NCBI RefSeq assembly: GCF_001953885.1
Contig: NZ_MQUS01000003.1
Span: 1 to 64,000, forward strand
From: Streptomyces sp. IMTB 2501
GTDB lineage: Bacteria > Actinomycetota > Actinomycetes > Streptomycetales > Streptomycetaceae
Direction: 5' to 3'
DNA length: 64,000 nucleotides
A program made the position numbers and the translations under genes. The notes under the pieces are model-generated. The model ran no database searches. It was given only the letters and a program-made list of their open reading frames with translations, and was not told where the DNA came from. Below, one piece after another: positions 28,185 through 37,223 of the stretch. How positions within the stretch are numbered: the stretch's first letter is position 1; each line of letters begins with the position of its first letter.

Positions 28185-28400
28185 ATGGCACCCATTCCCA
28201 CTCCGCCGACGGAGCCGCAGGACAGCCCGGACGGGTACGTCGGCCTCGACGCCGCGAACGCCGAGCTGCTCGCCCGGCAGCGCGGATGGTCGACCGTACG
28301 GTCGCTGCCGCCGGGCGCGATCATCACCATGGAGTACCGGGTGGGACGTCTGAACTTCGAGGTGCGCGACGGCCGGGTGGCCCGCGCCTGGAAGGGGTGA
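28185..28400 (+). CDS. Peptidase inhibitor I78-like small protein
   Basis: This 71-residue protein ends with a segment closely following the I78 inhibitor pattern: GWSTVRSLPPGAIITMEY then RVGRLNFEVRDGRVARAWKG, matching the family's R-x3-PG-x3-T-x-D/E-Y then RLN-x-E-V-D core. There is no signal peptide, and the terminal Cys usual in the family is replaced by Lys-Gly. The start ATG 28185 has no ribosome binding site, but TAGCGT ends 6 bases before it, fitting a leaderless mRNA. It may restrain an intracellular protease or use the fold differently. Confidence 0.7.
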   Translation: MAPIPTPPTEPQDSPDGYVGLDAANAELLARQRGWSTVRSLPPGAIITMEYRVGRLNFEVRDGRVARAWKG

Positions 28401-28430
28401 CGCTCCGCTCGGTGCAGGCCCGCACAGGAC

Positions 28431-28468
28431 GACGGCCCCGCTTCCCTCTGCCGGGAAGCGGGGCCGTC
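28431..28468. terminator. Perfect 16-bp hairpin terminator between convergent genes
   Basis: GACGGCCCCGCTTCCC and GGGAAGCGGGGCCGTC are perfectly complementary around a 6-base loop. The hairpin lies 30 bases after the I78-like gene and 51 bases from the PAP2 gene stop on the other strand. Confidence 0.85.
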
Positions 28469-28519
28469 GCTGTGGCGCGGGGCGGTTGTGCGTACCGAGC
28501 CCCGTCGCCGTGCGAGCCG

Positions 28520-29548
28520 TCAGCCGCCGGTCAGCGGCCGGGCCGGCTGGGTGGTGCCGCGCGGGAGGCGGTGGTCGGTGTGCGGTGGGCGGCGGCTGCC
28601 CACCGGGGTGACCGGGGTGCGTTCCGAACGGGTCGTGTGCGGTCCCGGGGCCAGATGCGCCATCGCTCGGGCGGCGCGGGCCGAGGTGACCGGCTCGCGC
28701 GCCGGGGTCGGCTGCTCGTCCGGTGCGCCGCGCGGCCTGAGCACCACCGGCGTGACCGGGACGACCGGTTCGGGCACGGGCCGGCTGCGGCGGCCGCGCC
28801 AGCGGTCGCGCAGATCGAACAGCGCGGTCTCGGTCCTGGCGATCAGCGGCTCGAACCACGGCAGGGCGAGCAGGATCAGCAGGCCCGCGGCCCAGCCCAG
28901 CAGCACGTCGCTCAGCCAGTGCGTACCGAGGTAGACGGTGGTGAGGCCGACGCCCAGCGCCGTGATCGCGGACAGCGCGGACAGCCAGCGGCGCGCTCTC
29001 GGGGTGGAGGCCAGATAGGCCAGGATGCCCCAGGTCACGACCGCGTTGGCGGTGTGGCCGCTGGGGAATATATCGCCGCCCAGGCCCATCTCGTTCGAGC
29101 CGATCACGGTCGCGTAGTGCGGACCGAGGCGCCCCATCCCGAGTTTGGCGGCGCCGACCGTGATGTTCAGCAGCAGCAGCGAGGCGGCCAGGGTGAGCAG
29201 TGGGCGCAGGGTGTGCTGCCGCCAGGAGCGCCAGCCGAGCCAGGCCGCGACCATCACCGCGGTGGGGCCGCGCTGGCCGAGCACCACGTAGTAGTCGAGG
29301 AAGGCATGGATCTGCGGCCACTGCTGGTACGGCCGGAAGAACATGACCTGCCAGTCGAGCCGGACCAGCCAGGACGTGATCACGACGGCCCACACGATCG
29401 CCAGGTAGAAAGCCAGGGTCGCGGTGAAGAGAACGACCCGGTGCCGGCTCATCCTTGGCACATCGATGTGGGCCGGTCGTTCCGGCTCACGGTCGAGTCT
29501 GGCGAACACCCGGTCCAGACGCCGGGTGAGGTTTCGTTCGGTACGCAC
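28520..29548 (-). CDS. PAP2-superfamily membrane phosphatase
   Basis: This 342-residue protein (GTG 29548) has about six membrane spans between residues 30 and 240. The PAP2 region contains KLGMGRLGP, then GGDIFPSGHTANAVVTWG with the catalytic His, and VYLGTHWLSDVLLG with the second His and Asp. The usual Ser-Arg before that motif is Thr-Thr, so the third phosphate-binding Arg is not where expected. A disordered, Pro/Arg-rich C-terminal tail of about 100 residues follows. Relatives dephosphorylate lipid phosphates such as undecaprenyl or phosphatidylglycerol phosphate at the outer face of the membrane, or transfer phospho-inositol groups. Confidence 0.87.
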   Translation of the reverse strand: MRTERNLTRRLDRVFARLDREPERPAHIDVPRMSRHRVVLFTATLAFYLAIVWAVVITSWLVRLDWQVMFFRPYQQWPQIHAFLDYYVVLGQRGPTAVMVAAWLGWRSWRQHTLRPLLTLAASLLLLNITVGAAKLGMGRLGPHYATVIGSNEMGLGGDIFPSGHTANAVVTWGILAYLASTPRARRWLSALSAITALGVGLTTVYLGTHWLSDVLLGWAAGLLILLALPWFEPLIARTETALFDLRDRWRGRRSRPVPEPVVPVTPVVLRPRGAPDEQPTPAREPVTSARAARAMAHLAPGPHTTRSERTPVTPVGSRRPPHTDHRLPRGTTQPARPLTGG

Positions 29549-29786
29549 CCAATCGACGTTACAGCGAGTGAGCTGTGAACCCCGTCGAAACAGTGGGTTT
29601 GTGATGACGATGTGATGTGGCAAACCTCTCAAGGGCGGTCCGAATTCCCGGGATTCCGCAATCTCGTGAGGTGCTTCCGCTCAATTCCTTTGATCATGCC
29701 GGACGTTGTTTATATGGCGCTTATGAATACGTTAACCCCACCCTGGGGCGGAATTTTCCGGAGCGTCATCGGGCCGCCGATGTCGA

Positions 29787-31064
29787 TCATGGAGGACCGG
29801 AACCGTTCAGCCAGAACGCCCCGTAGATCGCTGCCGCGCCCGCCAACATGGCCGTGACCAGCACGGATCGGCGCGTCCGCAGCCCGGCGAGGGCACCGGC
29901 GAGCGGCAGCAGCAACGGGAAGGCGGGCATCAGCAGCCGTGGCTTGGAGCCGAAGTAGCTCGACGCGCACAGCGCGAGCGCGAGGACGACACCGGTGTAC
30001 ACCAGCAGTTCGACCGGCTGGCGCCGGCGGATCCCGGCGACGTACAGCCAGAGCACCAGGGCGACCCCGATGATCAGGCCGACGCCCGCGAGGGCGGACG
30101 GAAATGACGTGAACTTGTCGGCCACGAAGCGTGCGAATGCGTAGCCTCCGTCGAACCCATTGCGCCATCCGGCCTGTACGTCCAGGTACCCGAAAAGTCC
30201 CTTCCCGGTCCGCCGGCCGACCCAGAGCACGTAACCGGCGGTCCCGAGCGGCGCGATGAACATGCCGAGCACCCGGCGGCAGGCAGGGGCGGATGAGGCG
30301 AACGGTGCGATCGGGGCCTGTGCGCCCGGAGTGAGAGCCGGGGCGTGTGTGCCATCAAGCGCGCTGGGCGTGTGCGCCGGGGTGCGTTCGGTGTGGTGCG
30401 CGCCTGGTGCGGACGTCGTGCTCCGGTCTCGCACGAACGAGAGCACGCCCGTCACCCACACCGCCGTGACCACCGCCGCCCCGACCGGCCGGGTCAGCCC
30501 CGCCAGGGCGGCCAGCGTGCCGGCCCAGACCCAGCGGCCGGTCAGCAGCGCGTACAGCGACCAGGCCGCCAGCGCTGTGAACAGCGACTCGCTGTACGCC
30601 ATCGACTGCACGATCCCGACCGGCAGCACGGCCCACAGCAGGACGGCGCAGATCCCCACCCTGGGGCCGTACACCCGGTCGGCGACCGCGAAGATCCCGC
30701 AGGCCGCCGCGAGCGAGGCGAGCAGGCTGACCACGAAACCGGCGCCCGCGTACGACAGCGGCGTGACCGCGTGCAGCGACCGCTCCAGCCACGGCAGCAG
30801 CGGGAAGAACGCCAGATTGGAGTGCACGTCGCCGTTCGGCAGCCGTACCTCGTAGCCGTACCCCAGCTCGGCGACCCGGGTGTACCAGAGCGAGTCCCAG
30901 CGCCCGGTCAGCAAGGTGTACGCGCTCTTGCCACGCGCGGCGCTCCACACCGCCAGCACCACCAGCCCGAGGGCGCGGACCGCCGCATAGCCCAGCAGGG
31001 CCGGAGCCGCCCGGCGCGGAAGTGGGGCGCGGGGTGACGCCACGCGCGTTTCAAGATCGCTCAC
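29787..31064 (-). CDS. PIG-V-like integral membrane mannosyltransferase (GT-C fold)
   Basis: This 425-residue protein (GTG 31064) has about nine to ten membrane spans. Near the N-terminus GRWDSLWYTRVAELGYGYE contains the WD(S/A)xWYxxIA signature of PIG-V/PF04188-type glycosyltransferases, which use polyprenyl-phosphate sugars outside the membrane. An extracellular Thr/Pro/Ala-rich insert of about 50 residues (near 235-285) interrupts the spans. The likely donor is polyprenyl-phosphomannose, for example in glycosylation of lipids or secreted proteins; the acceptor is unknown. It lies upstream of the PAP2 gene on the same strand, with an AT-rich gap of 238 bases between. Confidence 0.8.
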   Translation of the reverse strand: MSDLETRVASPRAPLPRRAAPALLGYAAVRALGLVVLAVWSAARGKSAYTLLTGRWDSLWYTRVAELGYGYEVRLPNGDVHSNLAFFPLLPWLERSLHAVTPLSYAGAGFVVSLLASLAAACGIFAVADRVYGPRVGICAVLLWAVLPVGIVQSMAYSESLFTALAAWSLYALLTGRWVWAGTLAALAGLTRPVGAAVVTAVWVTGVLSFVRDRSTTSAPGAHHTERTPAHTPSALDGTHAPALTPGAQAPIAPFASSAPACRRVLGMFIAPLGTAGYVLWVGRRTGKGLFGYLDVQAGWRNGFDGGYAFARFVADKFTSFPSALAGVGLIIGVALVLWLYVAGIRRRQPVELLVYTGVVLALALCASSYFGSKPRLLMPAFPLLLPLAGALAGLRTRRSVLVTAMLAGAAAIYGAFWLNGSGPP

Positions 31065-31323
31065 GGACTCGATTATCGACCGGCGGTGGAACCGCACCGT
31101 CCCCGGGGGCGTGGTCAAGACAGAACGGTGTGGGGTACGCCACAAGGGTTCCCGTATGCGTGTGAGAGCTCTGCCACGTGACCCCGTGGCGGACTCGCGT
31201 ACGCTGACGAGTCACCCGCGTGGGTTCGCGCGGGCCGGAGACCCCGCTCCTCTCCGGCCGTACGACAGGGAGTCCCCACCCCGTCGCTCCGCCCCACGCG
31301 CGGCACATCTGGGAGGTACGCGC

Positions 31324-32934
31324 ATGTCCGGGACGACCACGGCTGCCGTTCGGCCGCGCCGTCCGGAGGCCGGTGCCGACGCGAGCCGCTGGGTCGTTCT
31401 CGTCGTCCTGTGCGTCAGCCTGCTGCTCGTCGCCGTCGACGCGACCGTGCTGCATGTGGCGGTCCCCGCCGTCACCCAGGACCTCAGGCCCGGTGCCCTG
31501 GAACTGCTCTGGATCGTCGACGTCTATCCGCTGGTCTGTGCCTCGCTGCTGATTCTCTTCGGCACCCTCGGCGACCGGATCGGCCGCCGTCGCGTTCTGC
31601 TGCTCGGCTACGGCCTGTTCGGCGTCGCCTCCGCCGTGGCCGCCTTCGCGCCGACGGCCGAGACACTGATCCTCGCCCGCGCCCTGCTCGGCGTGGGCGG
31701 CGCCATGATCATGCCGGCGACCCTGTCGATCCTGCGTCAGGTCTTCCCCGACCGGCGCGAGCGCGCGCTCGCCGTCGGCATCTGGAGCGCGGTGGCCGCC
31801 GTCGGCGCGGCCGTCGGTCCACTGCTCGGCGGCTTTCTGCTGGAGCACTTCTGGTGGGGCGCGGTCTTCCTGGTCAACATCCCGCTGATGCTGGTCAGCC
31901 TGCCGGTCGGCCGGATCCTGCTGCCCGAGTCCCGCGGCGGGCGGAGCGGCCCCTGGGACGTCGTCGGCGCCCTGATGGCGGCCGGCGGTCTCTTCGGCGC
32001 CGTCCTCGGCGTGAAGCAGCTGGGCGGCGGAGGGCCCCCGCTGAGCCCGTTCACCGTGCTGCCCCTGCTGGCCGGCGCGACCCTTCTCCTCCTCTTCGTA
32101 CGACGGCAGCGGCGGCACCCGCATCCGCTGGTGGACCTCAGGATGTTCCGCCGGCCCGCGTTCAGCACCTCGGTGGGCTGCATCGTGCTGGCGATGCTCG
32201 CGCTCGTCGGCCTGGAGCTGATCGCCGCCCAGTATCTGCAACTGGTCCTCGGGCTCTCCCCGCTGCAGACCGGCCTCAGGCTGCTGCCCCTGACCGTCGC
32301 GGCGATGGCGGCCGGCCTCGCGGGCGCACGGCTGCTGCGCCGTTTCGGGCCGCGCCGGATGGTCTGCGTCGGCTTCCTGCTGACCGCCGCCGCGGTCCTG
32401 ACACTCACCGCGATGGGCACCGCCGACAACGCGCCGCTGCTGCTGGGCGGGTTCGTGGTGCTCGGCTTCGGTCTTGAGACCACGCTCTTCGGGGCCTACG
32501 AGTCGATGCTCAGCGAGTCCCCGGCCGAGCAGGCTGGTGGCGCGGCGGCGATCGGCGAGACCTCGTACCAACTCGGTGCCGGCATCGGCATCGCGCTGCT
32601 CGGCACCGTGATGAACGCGGCCTACGCCCCCAATCTGCGCTCGGTGCCGGGCGTCCCGCGGCACGCGTCGGACGCGGCGGGGCACTCGCTCGGCGAGGCC
32701 TACGCCGTCGCCGGACGCCTCGGCGGGTCCGCCGGGGCGGCGCTGCGCCGGGCCGCACGGGACTCCTTCGTGCACGGACTGCATGTGACGCTGCTGGTGA
32801 GCGCGGGCCTGTTGCTGCTGGGCGCGGTGATGGCGCTGCGGCTGCCGCGGGTCATGCAGTGCGGCGCGGAGCCGGTGGTGGCGGTGGAGCTGCCCGCGCC
32901 CCGGGAAGTCGCGGAGTCCCGTGTCACGGCCTGA
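31324..32934 (+). CDS. MFS drug exporter, DHA2 (14-span) family
   Basis: This 536-residue transporter starts at ATG 31324, 6 bases after GGGAGGT. Fourteen hydrophobic spans are visible. VDATVLHVAVPAV corresponds to motif D1 with its membrane Asp, GTLGDRIGRRRVLLLG is motif A of the major facilitator superfamily, and GAAVGPLLGGFLLEHFWW is motif C of proton-driven exporters. It probably expels a cationic drug or antiseptic with proton antiport. No regulator is adjacent, and the neighbour upstream is divergent, so the trigger is unknown. Confidence 0.92.
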   Translation: MSGTTTAAVRPRRPEAGADASRWVVLVVLCVSLLLVAVDATVLHVAVPAVTQDLRPGALELLWIVDVYPLVCASLLILFGTLGDRIGRRRVLLLGYGLFGVASAVAAFAPTAETLILARALLGVGGAMIMPATLSILRQVFPDRRERALAVGIWSAVAAVGAAVGPLLGGFLLEHFWWGAVFLVNIPLMLVSLPVGRILLPESRGGRSGPWDVVGALMAAGGLFGAVLGVKQLGGGGPPLSPFTVLPLLAGATLLLLFVRRQRRHPHPLVDLRMFRRPAFSTSVGCIVLAMLALVGLELIAAQYLQLVLGLSPLQTGLRLLPLTVAAMAAGLAGARLLRRFGPRRMVCVGFLLTAAAVLTLTAMGTADNAPLLLGGFVVLGFGLETTLFGAYESMLSESPAEQAGGAAAIGETSYQLGAGIGIALLGTVMNAAYAPNLRSVPGVPRHASDAAGHSLGEAYAVAGRLGGSAGAALRRAARDSFVHGLHVTLLVSAGLLLLGAVMALRLPRVMQCGAEPVVAVELPAPREVAESRVTA

Positions 32935-32994
32935 CGCACTGGACGTGGGCGACACCGCACCGTAACGTCGGCGTCGATCCGTGGCTAGCGGTGC

Positions 32995-33000
32995 TAGTTT
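32995..33000 (+). promoter_or_regulatory. Candidate extended -10 element for gcdH
   Basis: TGCTAGTTT contains a TGn-extended TAGTTT hexamer 24 bases before the gcdH start. The -35 region is poor, so the extension may compensate. Confidence 0.35.
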
Positions 33001-33023
33001 TCTTGTGTGCCGGAGGGTGTCCC

Positions 33024-34214
33024 ATGTCCGCGTCCTCGAAGTTGCCCCCCTTCGATCCCGCCGACCCGCTCGGGATCGACGACCTGCTGGAACCGGAGGA
33101 CCTGGCCATCCGGGACACCGTCCGCGGCTGGGCCGCCGACCGGGTGCTGCCCCATGTCGCCGACTGGTACGAGAAGGGCGAGCTGCCCGGCATCCGGGAC
33201 CTCGCCCGCGAACTCGGCTCCCTCGGCGCTCTCGGCATGTCCCTGACCGGGTACGGCTGCGCCGGCGCCACGGCCGTGCAGTACGGCCTGGCCTGCCTGG
33301 AGCTGGAGGCGGCGGACTCGGGTATCCGGTCCCTGGTCTCCGTACAGGGCTCCCTCGCCATGTACGCGATCCACCGGTTCGGCAGCGAGGAGCAGAAGCA
33401 GGAGTGGCTGCCGCGCATGGCGGCCGGCGAGGTGATCGGCTGCTTCGGGCTGACCGAGCCCGACCACGGCTCCGACCCCGCCTCGATGCGCACCCACGCC
33501 AAACGCGACGGCGACGACTGGGTGCTCAGCGGCCGCAAGATGTGGATCACCAACGGGTCGGTCGCCGGGGTGGCCGTCGTCTGGGCGCAGACCGAGGACG
33601 GCATCCGCGGCTTCGTCGTGCCCACCGGCAGCCCCGGTTTCGCGGCACCCGAGATCAAGCACAAGTGGTCCCTGCGCGCCTCGGTCACCAGCGAATTGGT
33701 GATGGACGACGTACGGCTGCCCGCAACCGCCGTACTCCCGGAGGTCACCGGACTGCGCGGCCCGCTCAGCTGTCTGTCCCACGCCCGGTACGGCATCGTC
33801 TGGGGCGCGATGGGCGCGGCGCGCAGCAGCTTCGAGGCGGCGCTGGACTACGCGAAGACCCGGGAGCAGTTCGGGCGGCCCATCGGCGGCTTCCAGCTCA
33901 CCCAGGCCAAGCTCGCGGACATGGCGGTCGAACTGCACAAGGGGATTCTGCTCGCCCACCATCTGGGGCGGCGGATGGACGCCGGCCGCCTGCGTCCCGA
34001 GCAGGTCAGCTTCGGCAAGCTCAACAACGTCCGCGAGGCGATCGAGATCTGCCGTACGGCGCGGACGATCCTCGGGGCCAACGGGATCTCCCTCGAATAC
34101 CCCGTGATGCGGCACGCGACCAACCTTGAGTCGGTGCTCACCTACGAGGGCACCGTCGAGATGCACCAGCTCGTGCTGGGCAAGGCGCTCACCGGGCTCG
34201 ACGCCTTCCGGTGA
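33024..34214 (+). CDS. gcdH: Glutaryl-CoA dehydrogenase
   Basis: This 396-residue acyl-CoA dehydrogenase starts at ATG 33024 after GGAGGG. YGCAGATAVQYGLACLELEA and DSGIRSLVSVQGSLAMYAIH are characteristic of the glutaryl-CoA branch. HKWSLRASVTSELVMDDV and REQFGRPIGGFQL line the acyl and FAD sites. Glu375 in LTYEGTVEMHQL is the catalytic base. It oxidises and decarboxylates glutaryl-CoA to crotonyl-CoA in lysine and tryptophan breakdown, passing electrons to electron-transfer flavoprotein. The gene appears to be a single unit. Confidence 0.9.
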   Translation: MSASSKLPPFDPADPLGIDDLLEPEDLAIRDTVRGWAADRVLPHVADWYEKGELPGIRDLARELGSLGALGMSLTGYGCAGATAVQYGLACLELEAADSGIRSLVSVQGSLAMYAIHRFGSEEQKQEWLPRMAAGEVIGCFGLTEPDHGSDPASMRTHAKRDGDDWVLSGRKMWITNGSVAGVAVVWAQTEDGIRGFVVPTGSPGFAAPEIKHKWSLRASVTSELVMDDVRLPATAVLPEVTGLRGPLSCLSHARYGIVWGAMGAARSSFEAALDYAKTREQFGRPIGGFQLTQAKLADMAVELHKGILLAHHLGRRMDAGRLRPEQVSFGKLNNVREAIEICRTARTILGANGISLEYPVMRHATNLESVLTYEGTVEMHQLVLGKALTGLDAFR

Positions 34215-34250
34215 GGCCCCGGGCGGGCAGGGCCGGCGAGCGGCCCTGCC

Positions 34251-34688
34251 TCAGCTCTGGTTGAAGAATCCGTCGTCGCGGTGGGTGGACGCCTCACTGC
34301 TGACGATCTCCGTGTCGGCGGGCGTCAGCAGGAACACCCGGTTGGACACGCGGTCGATCGAGCCGCGCAGACCGAAGATCAGCCCCGCCGCGAAGTCCAC
34401 CACGCGCTTGGCGTCGGCGGGCTCCATCGCCGTGAGGTTCATGATGACCGGGACGCCGTCCCGGAACAGTTCGCCGATGGCGCGGGCGTCCCGGAAGCTG
34501 TCCGGGGTGACCGTGCCGATCCGGCGGCCCTTCTCCTCGGCCGTGTCCGTGGCCACCTTCACCCGGGGGTCCGTGACCCAGGCGTCCCCTGACTCGGAGC
34601 CCTCGGAGTACTCGTCGTCGTAGTAACGCTCGTCATCGTTGTCGTCGACGAGGCCGAGCCACGCACTCGCCTTGCGTACCGATCCCAT
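34251..34688 (-). CDS. sflA: SepF-like cell division protein (SflA type)
   Basis: This 145-residue protein starts at ATG 34688 after GAGAGGAGG. The N-terminus [16 protein letters not shown] is an amphipathic membrane-targeting helix, an acidic linker rich in Asp, Glu and Tyr follows, and the SepF fold covers residues about 55-135 ([39 protein letters not shown]). SepF anchors FtsZ to the membrane. In S. coelicolor, extra copies SflA and SflB modulate this during growth and sporulation. I choose SflA rather than the main SepF because no ftsZ cell-division cluster surrounds it; paralogue identity is inferred. Confidence 0.85.
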   Translation of the reverse strand: MGSVRKASAWLGLVDDNDDERYYDDEYSEGSESGDAWVTDPRVKVATDTAEEKGRRIGTVTPDSFRDARAIGELFRDGVPVIMNLTAMEPADAKRVVDFAAGLIFGLRGSIDRVSNRVFLLTPADTEIVSSEASTHRDDGFFNQS

Positions 34689-34825
34689 GGACGCCTCCTC
34701 TCACAGCGGTCTTTCGTGCTTTCCGCATCCCTATGGTCATCCATGATGCGGACGGTGCGCCAAGTGGATAGACGCCGCCCGGGGAGTTTGTGACGGTACT
34801 GGTGCACAGACGATCCGTCGAGAGT

Positions 34826-34840
34826 CCTTGTATCCCAAGG
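34826..34840. promoter_or_regulatory. Inverted repeat CCTTG-TATCC-CAAGG
   Basis: A perfect 5-base inverted repeat sits between the divergent sflA and DUF5685 genes, within the 267-base shared upstream region. A regulator site is possible; the arms are short, so chance cannot be excluded. Confidence 0.25.
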
Positions 34841-34955
34841 GTCCCGACTCGTACGGCTGCTGACTGAGAGTGAAATATGATTGTCGGCGGCGGATGGGTG
34901 ATCATCGGCGCGTACGGGTGAACGCCAACGTCGTACCACATCACGGGGGATCGTC

Positions 34956-36134
34956 GTGTTCGGAATCGTCAGACCGTGCGCTCATCGGCTCGGTGAACGC
35001 CTCAAGACCGAGTGGATGGCGCATTTGTGCGGGCTCTGTCTCGCACTGCGCCGCGACCACGGCCAGTTCGCACGGATCGTGACGAACTATGACGGCCTGC
35101 TCATATCGGTTCTGACGGATGCTCAGACGGGCCCGACCCTCGACGGCCGCCGTACGGCCGGGCCGTGCGCGCTGCGCGGGATGCGCACCGCGTCCGTCGC
35201 CCAGGGCGAGGGGGCGCGGCTCGCCGCCGCGGTCTCGCTGGTGCTCGCCGCGGCGAAGGTCCGCGATCATGTCGCCGACGGGGACGGGCTGCTGGCCCGC
35301 AGACCGGTGGCCGCGGCCGCGCGCCGGGTCGCCGTGGGCTGGGGCAACGCCGGTGCCCGCAGCGGCTCCGCGGTCGGCTTCGACACCGGTGTCCTCGTCG
35401 AGGCCGTCGATCGGCAGCTCGGTCTGGAGACCCTCGCCGGGTACGGCACACCGATCCTGACCGTCACCGAGCCGACCGAGACCGCCACCGCCGCCGCCTT
35501 CGCCCACACCGCGGTGCTGGCCGGACGGCCGGACAACGCACAGCCGCTCGCGGAGGCCGGACGGCTCTTCGGGCGGCTCGCGCATCTCCTGGACGCCGTG
35601 GAGGACCAGCGCACCGACGCGTTGTCGGGCGCCTGGAACCCGCTCACCGCCACGGGCACTTCGCGGACCGAGGTCCGCCGGCTCGCCGACGACGCCCTGC
35701 ACGGCATCCGCCTCGCCCTGCGCGAGGCCGAGTTCGCCGACGGCAAGCTCGTCCATCTGCTGCTCGTGCACGAGCTGGGACGGTCCGTGGACCGGGCGTT
35801 CGGCAGCTCGTCGTGCGGACACGCGCCCGAGGCCGCGTTCGGGCCGCCGCCCGGCCACCACGCGCCCGACGCGCCCCAGCACCCGTACGGCCATCCCTTC
35901 GGCCAGCCGCCGCGCCCGGACAAGCGGGGTTTCTGGGCCGGTTGCGCGGCCGCCCTCGGCCTGTGCTGCACCTGCAAGGTGTGCTGCGCCGACGAGTTCG
36001 AGGGCCCCTGGTCGCGGAAGAGGCGCGAGGGCTGCTGCGCCGACTGCGACTGTGACTGTGACGCGTCGTGCTGCGAGGCCTGTCAGTGCTGCGAGTGCTG
36101 TGAATGCTGCTCGTGCTGTGACTGCGGTCTGTGA
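34956..36134 (+). CDS. DUF5685-family protein with extremely Cys-rich C-terminal tail
   Basis: This 392-residue protein starts at GTG 34956, 6 bases after GGGGGA. The N-terminus MFGIVRPCAHRLGERLKTEW and HLCGLCLALRRDHGQ match the DUF5685 pattern, with CxxC at residues 25-28. Residues about 50-290 are alpha-helical. A Pro/His-rich linker then leads to the last 67 residues, which contain 23 cysteines arranged as CC, CxC and CxxC (for example CCADCDCDCDASCCEACQCC). The codon use of the tail is normal for the genome, so it is not a frameshift. The tail would suit binding a metal cluster or several zinc or copper ions. The enzyme activity, if any, is unknown. Confidence 0.85.
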   Translation: MFGIVRPCAHRLGERLKTEWMAHLCGLCLALRRDHGQFARIVTNYDGLLISVLTDAQTGPTLDGRRTAGPCALRGMRTASVAQGEGARLAAAVSLVLAAAKVRDHVADGDGLLARRPVAAAARRVAVGWGNAGARSGSAVGFDTGVLVEAVDRQLGLETLAGYGTPILTVTEPTETATAAAFAHTAVLAGRPDNAQPLAEAGRLFGRLAHLLDAVEDQRTDALSGAWNPLTATGTSRTEVRRLADDALHGIRLALREAEFADGKLVHLLLVHELGRSVDRAFGSSSCGHAPEAAFGPPPGHHAPDAPQHPYGHPFGQPPRPDKRGFWAGCAAALGLCCTCKVCCADEFEGPWSRKRREGCCADCDCDCDASCCEACQCCECCECCSCCDCGL

Positions 36135-36143
36135 CCGTGGCGT

Positions 36144-37082
36144 TCAGTTCTTCAGCTCCGGCGGGCTGATCCGCGACGTGCTGATGGCCGAGCCCGTCGT
36201 GCCCCACTTCCTGAGGATCTTGCCGTAAGTGCCGTCGGACAGCAGCTTGTTCACCGCCGCCTGGAAGGCGGGGGCCAGCCCGGTGCCCTTCTTGAAGGCG
36301 AAGCCCACGTCCAGGCGGTGGTATTCGTCGAGGAACTTCAGCCCCGGCTGGTGGGCGACGGCGTAGCGCAGACCGTTGATCGTCGACATCACGATGTCGC
36401 TGCGTCCCTGCTGGACGGACGACCATATCGCGCTCGGATCGGCATACGTCTGCACCTGGTACGGCTTCTTGCCCGCGTCGGTGCAGACGTGCTTGTTCTC
36501 CTCCAGCGTGGCCTCGAAGGTCGTGCCGGCGCCGGTCGCGACGTTCAGTCCGCACAGCTGCTTCAGGTCGGTGATCTTCGTCAGCTCGCTGTCCTTGCGG
36601 GTGGCGAAGCCCTGGCCGTCGTTGACGTAGGTGACGAAGTCGATGGTCCTGCGGCGCTCGTCCGTGACGCCGAAATTGCTCGCGCCGAAGTCGTACTTGC
36701 CGCTGTCCAGCGCGGGCAGGATCGCCTCGAAGCCCGCCTGCTCCACCGTCAGCCTGATACCGAGCACCCGGGCGACCGCCTTGGCGAAGTCGACGTCCTG
36801 GCCGGTCAGCGTCTTGCCGTCGGACAGATAGGTGGTGCCGGGCGGGGTGCCGCCGACGCTGATCGCGACGGTGAGGTGTGTGGTGCCGGCGGGCAGCAGC
36901 TTCGCCGCCGCCTCGTCCTTCCTCTCGGCCGAGACGACGTCCGTGGTGGGCACGTCGTCGGATCCGGCCGCCACTTTGGAGGCGTCCGTTCCGCCCGAGC
37001 CTCCGGAACCGGAGCCGCAGGCGGTGAGGAACAGCGTGGCCGAGGTGATCGTGACGAACGGCAGCAAAAGGCGCGAACGCAT
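36144..37082 (-). CDS. Amino-acid-type ABC transporter substrate-binding lipoprotein
   Basis: This 312-residue protein has a signal peptide with lipobox LTAC (Cys22), followed by a Gly/Ser spacer. The periplasmic-binding type 3 fold is seen in GQDVDFAKAVARVLGIRL, YDFGASNFGVTDERRRTIDF and DIVMSTINGLRYAVAHQP. It is the only minus-strand gene of this locus; the matching permease and ATPase are divergent, starting at 37504. The context with FMN monooxygenases and the Cys-Ser-Cys leader peptide upstream suggest an organosulfur ligand such as a cysteine derivative rather than a standard amino acid. Confidence 0.9.
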   Translation of the reverse strand: MRSRLLLPFVTITSATLFLTACGSGSGGSGGTDASKVAAGSDDVPTTDVVSAERKDEAAAKLLPAGTTHLTVAISVGGTPPGTTYLSDGKTLTGQDVDFAKAVARVLGIRLTVEQAGFEAILPALDSGKYDFGASNFGVTDERRRTIDFVTYVNDGQGFATRKDSELTKITDLKQLCGLNVATGAGTTFEATLEENKHVCTDAGKKPYQVQTYADPSAIWSSVQQGRSDIVMSTINGLRYAVAHQPGLKFLDEYHRLDVGFAFKKGTGLAPAFQAAVNKLLSDGTYGKILRKWGTTGSAISTSRISPPELKN

Positions 37083-37223
37083 CAGAAAGCGGTCTCCTGT
37101 GAGCAGCGGTGTGCGGAAGCGCGAGGGGAGGGGTGCGCGTGTGAAGGCGTGGCGAAAGGCGTGCCGAAAGAAGGGAGAACGCGATGACGCCGGCCGACGG
37201 GCCGGCGCGCGCAGGGGGTCAGC

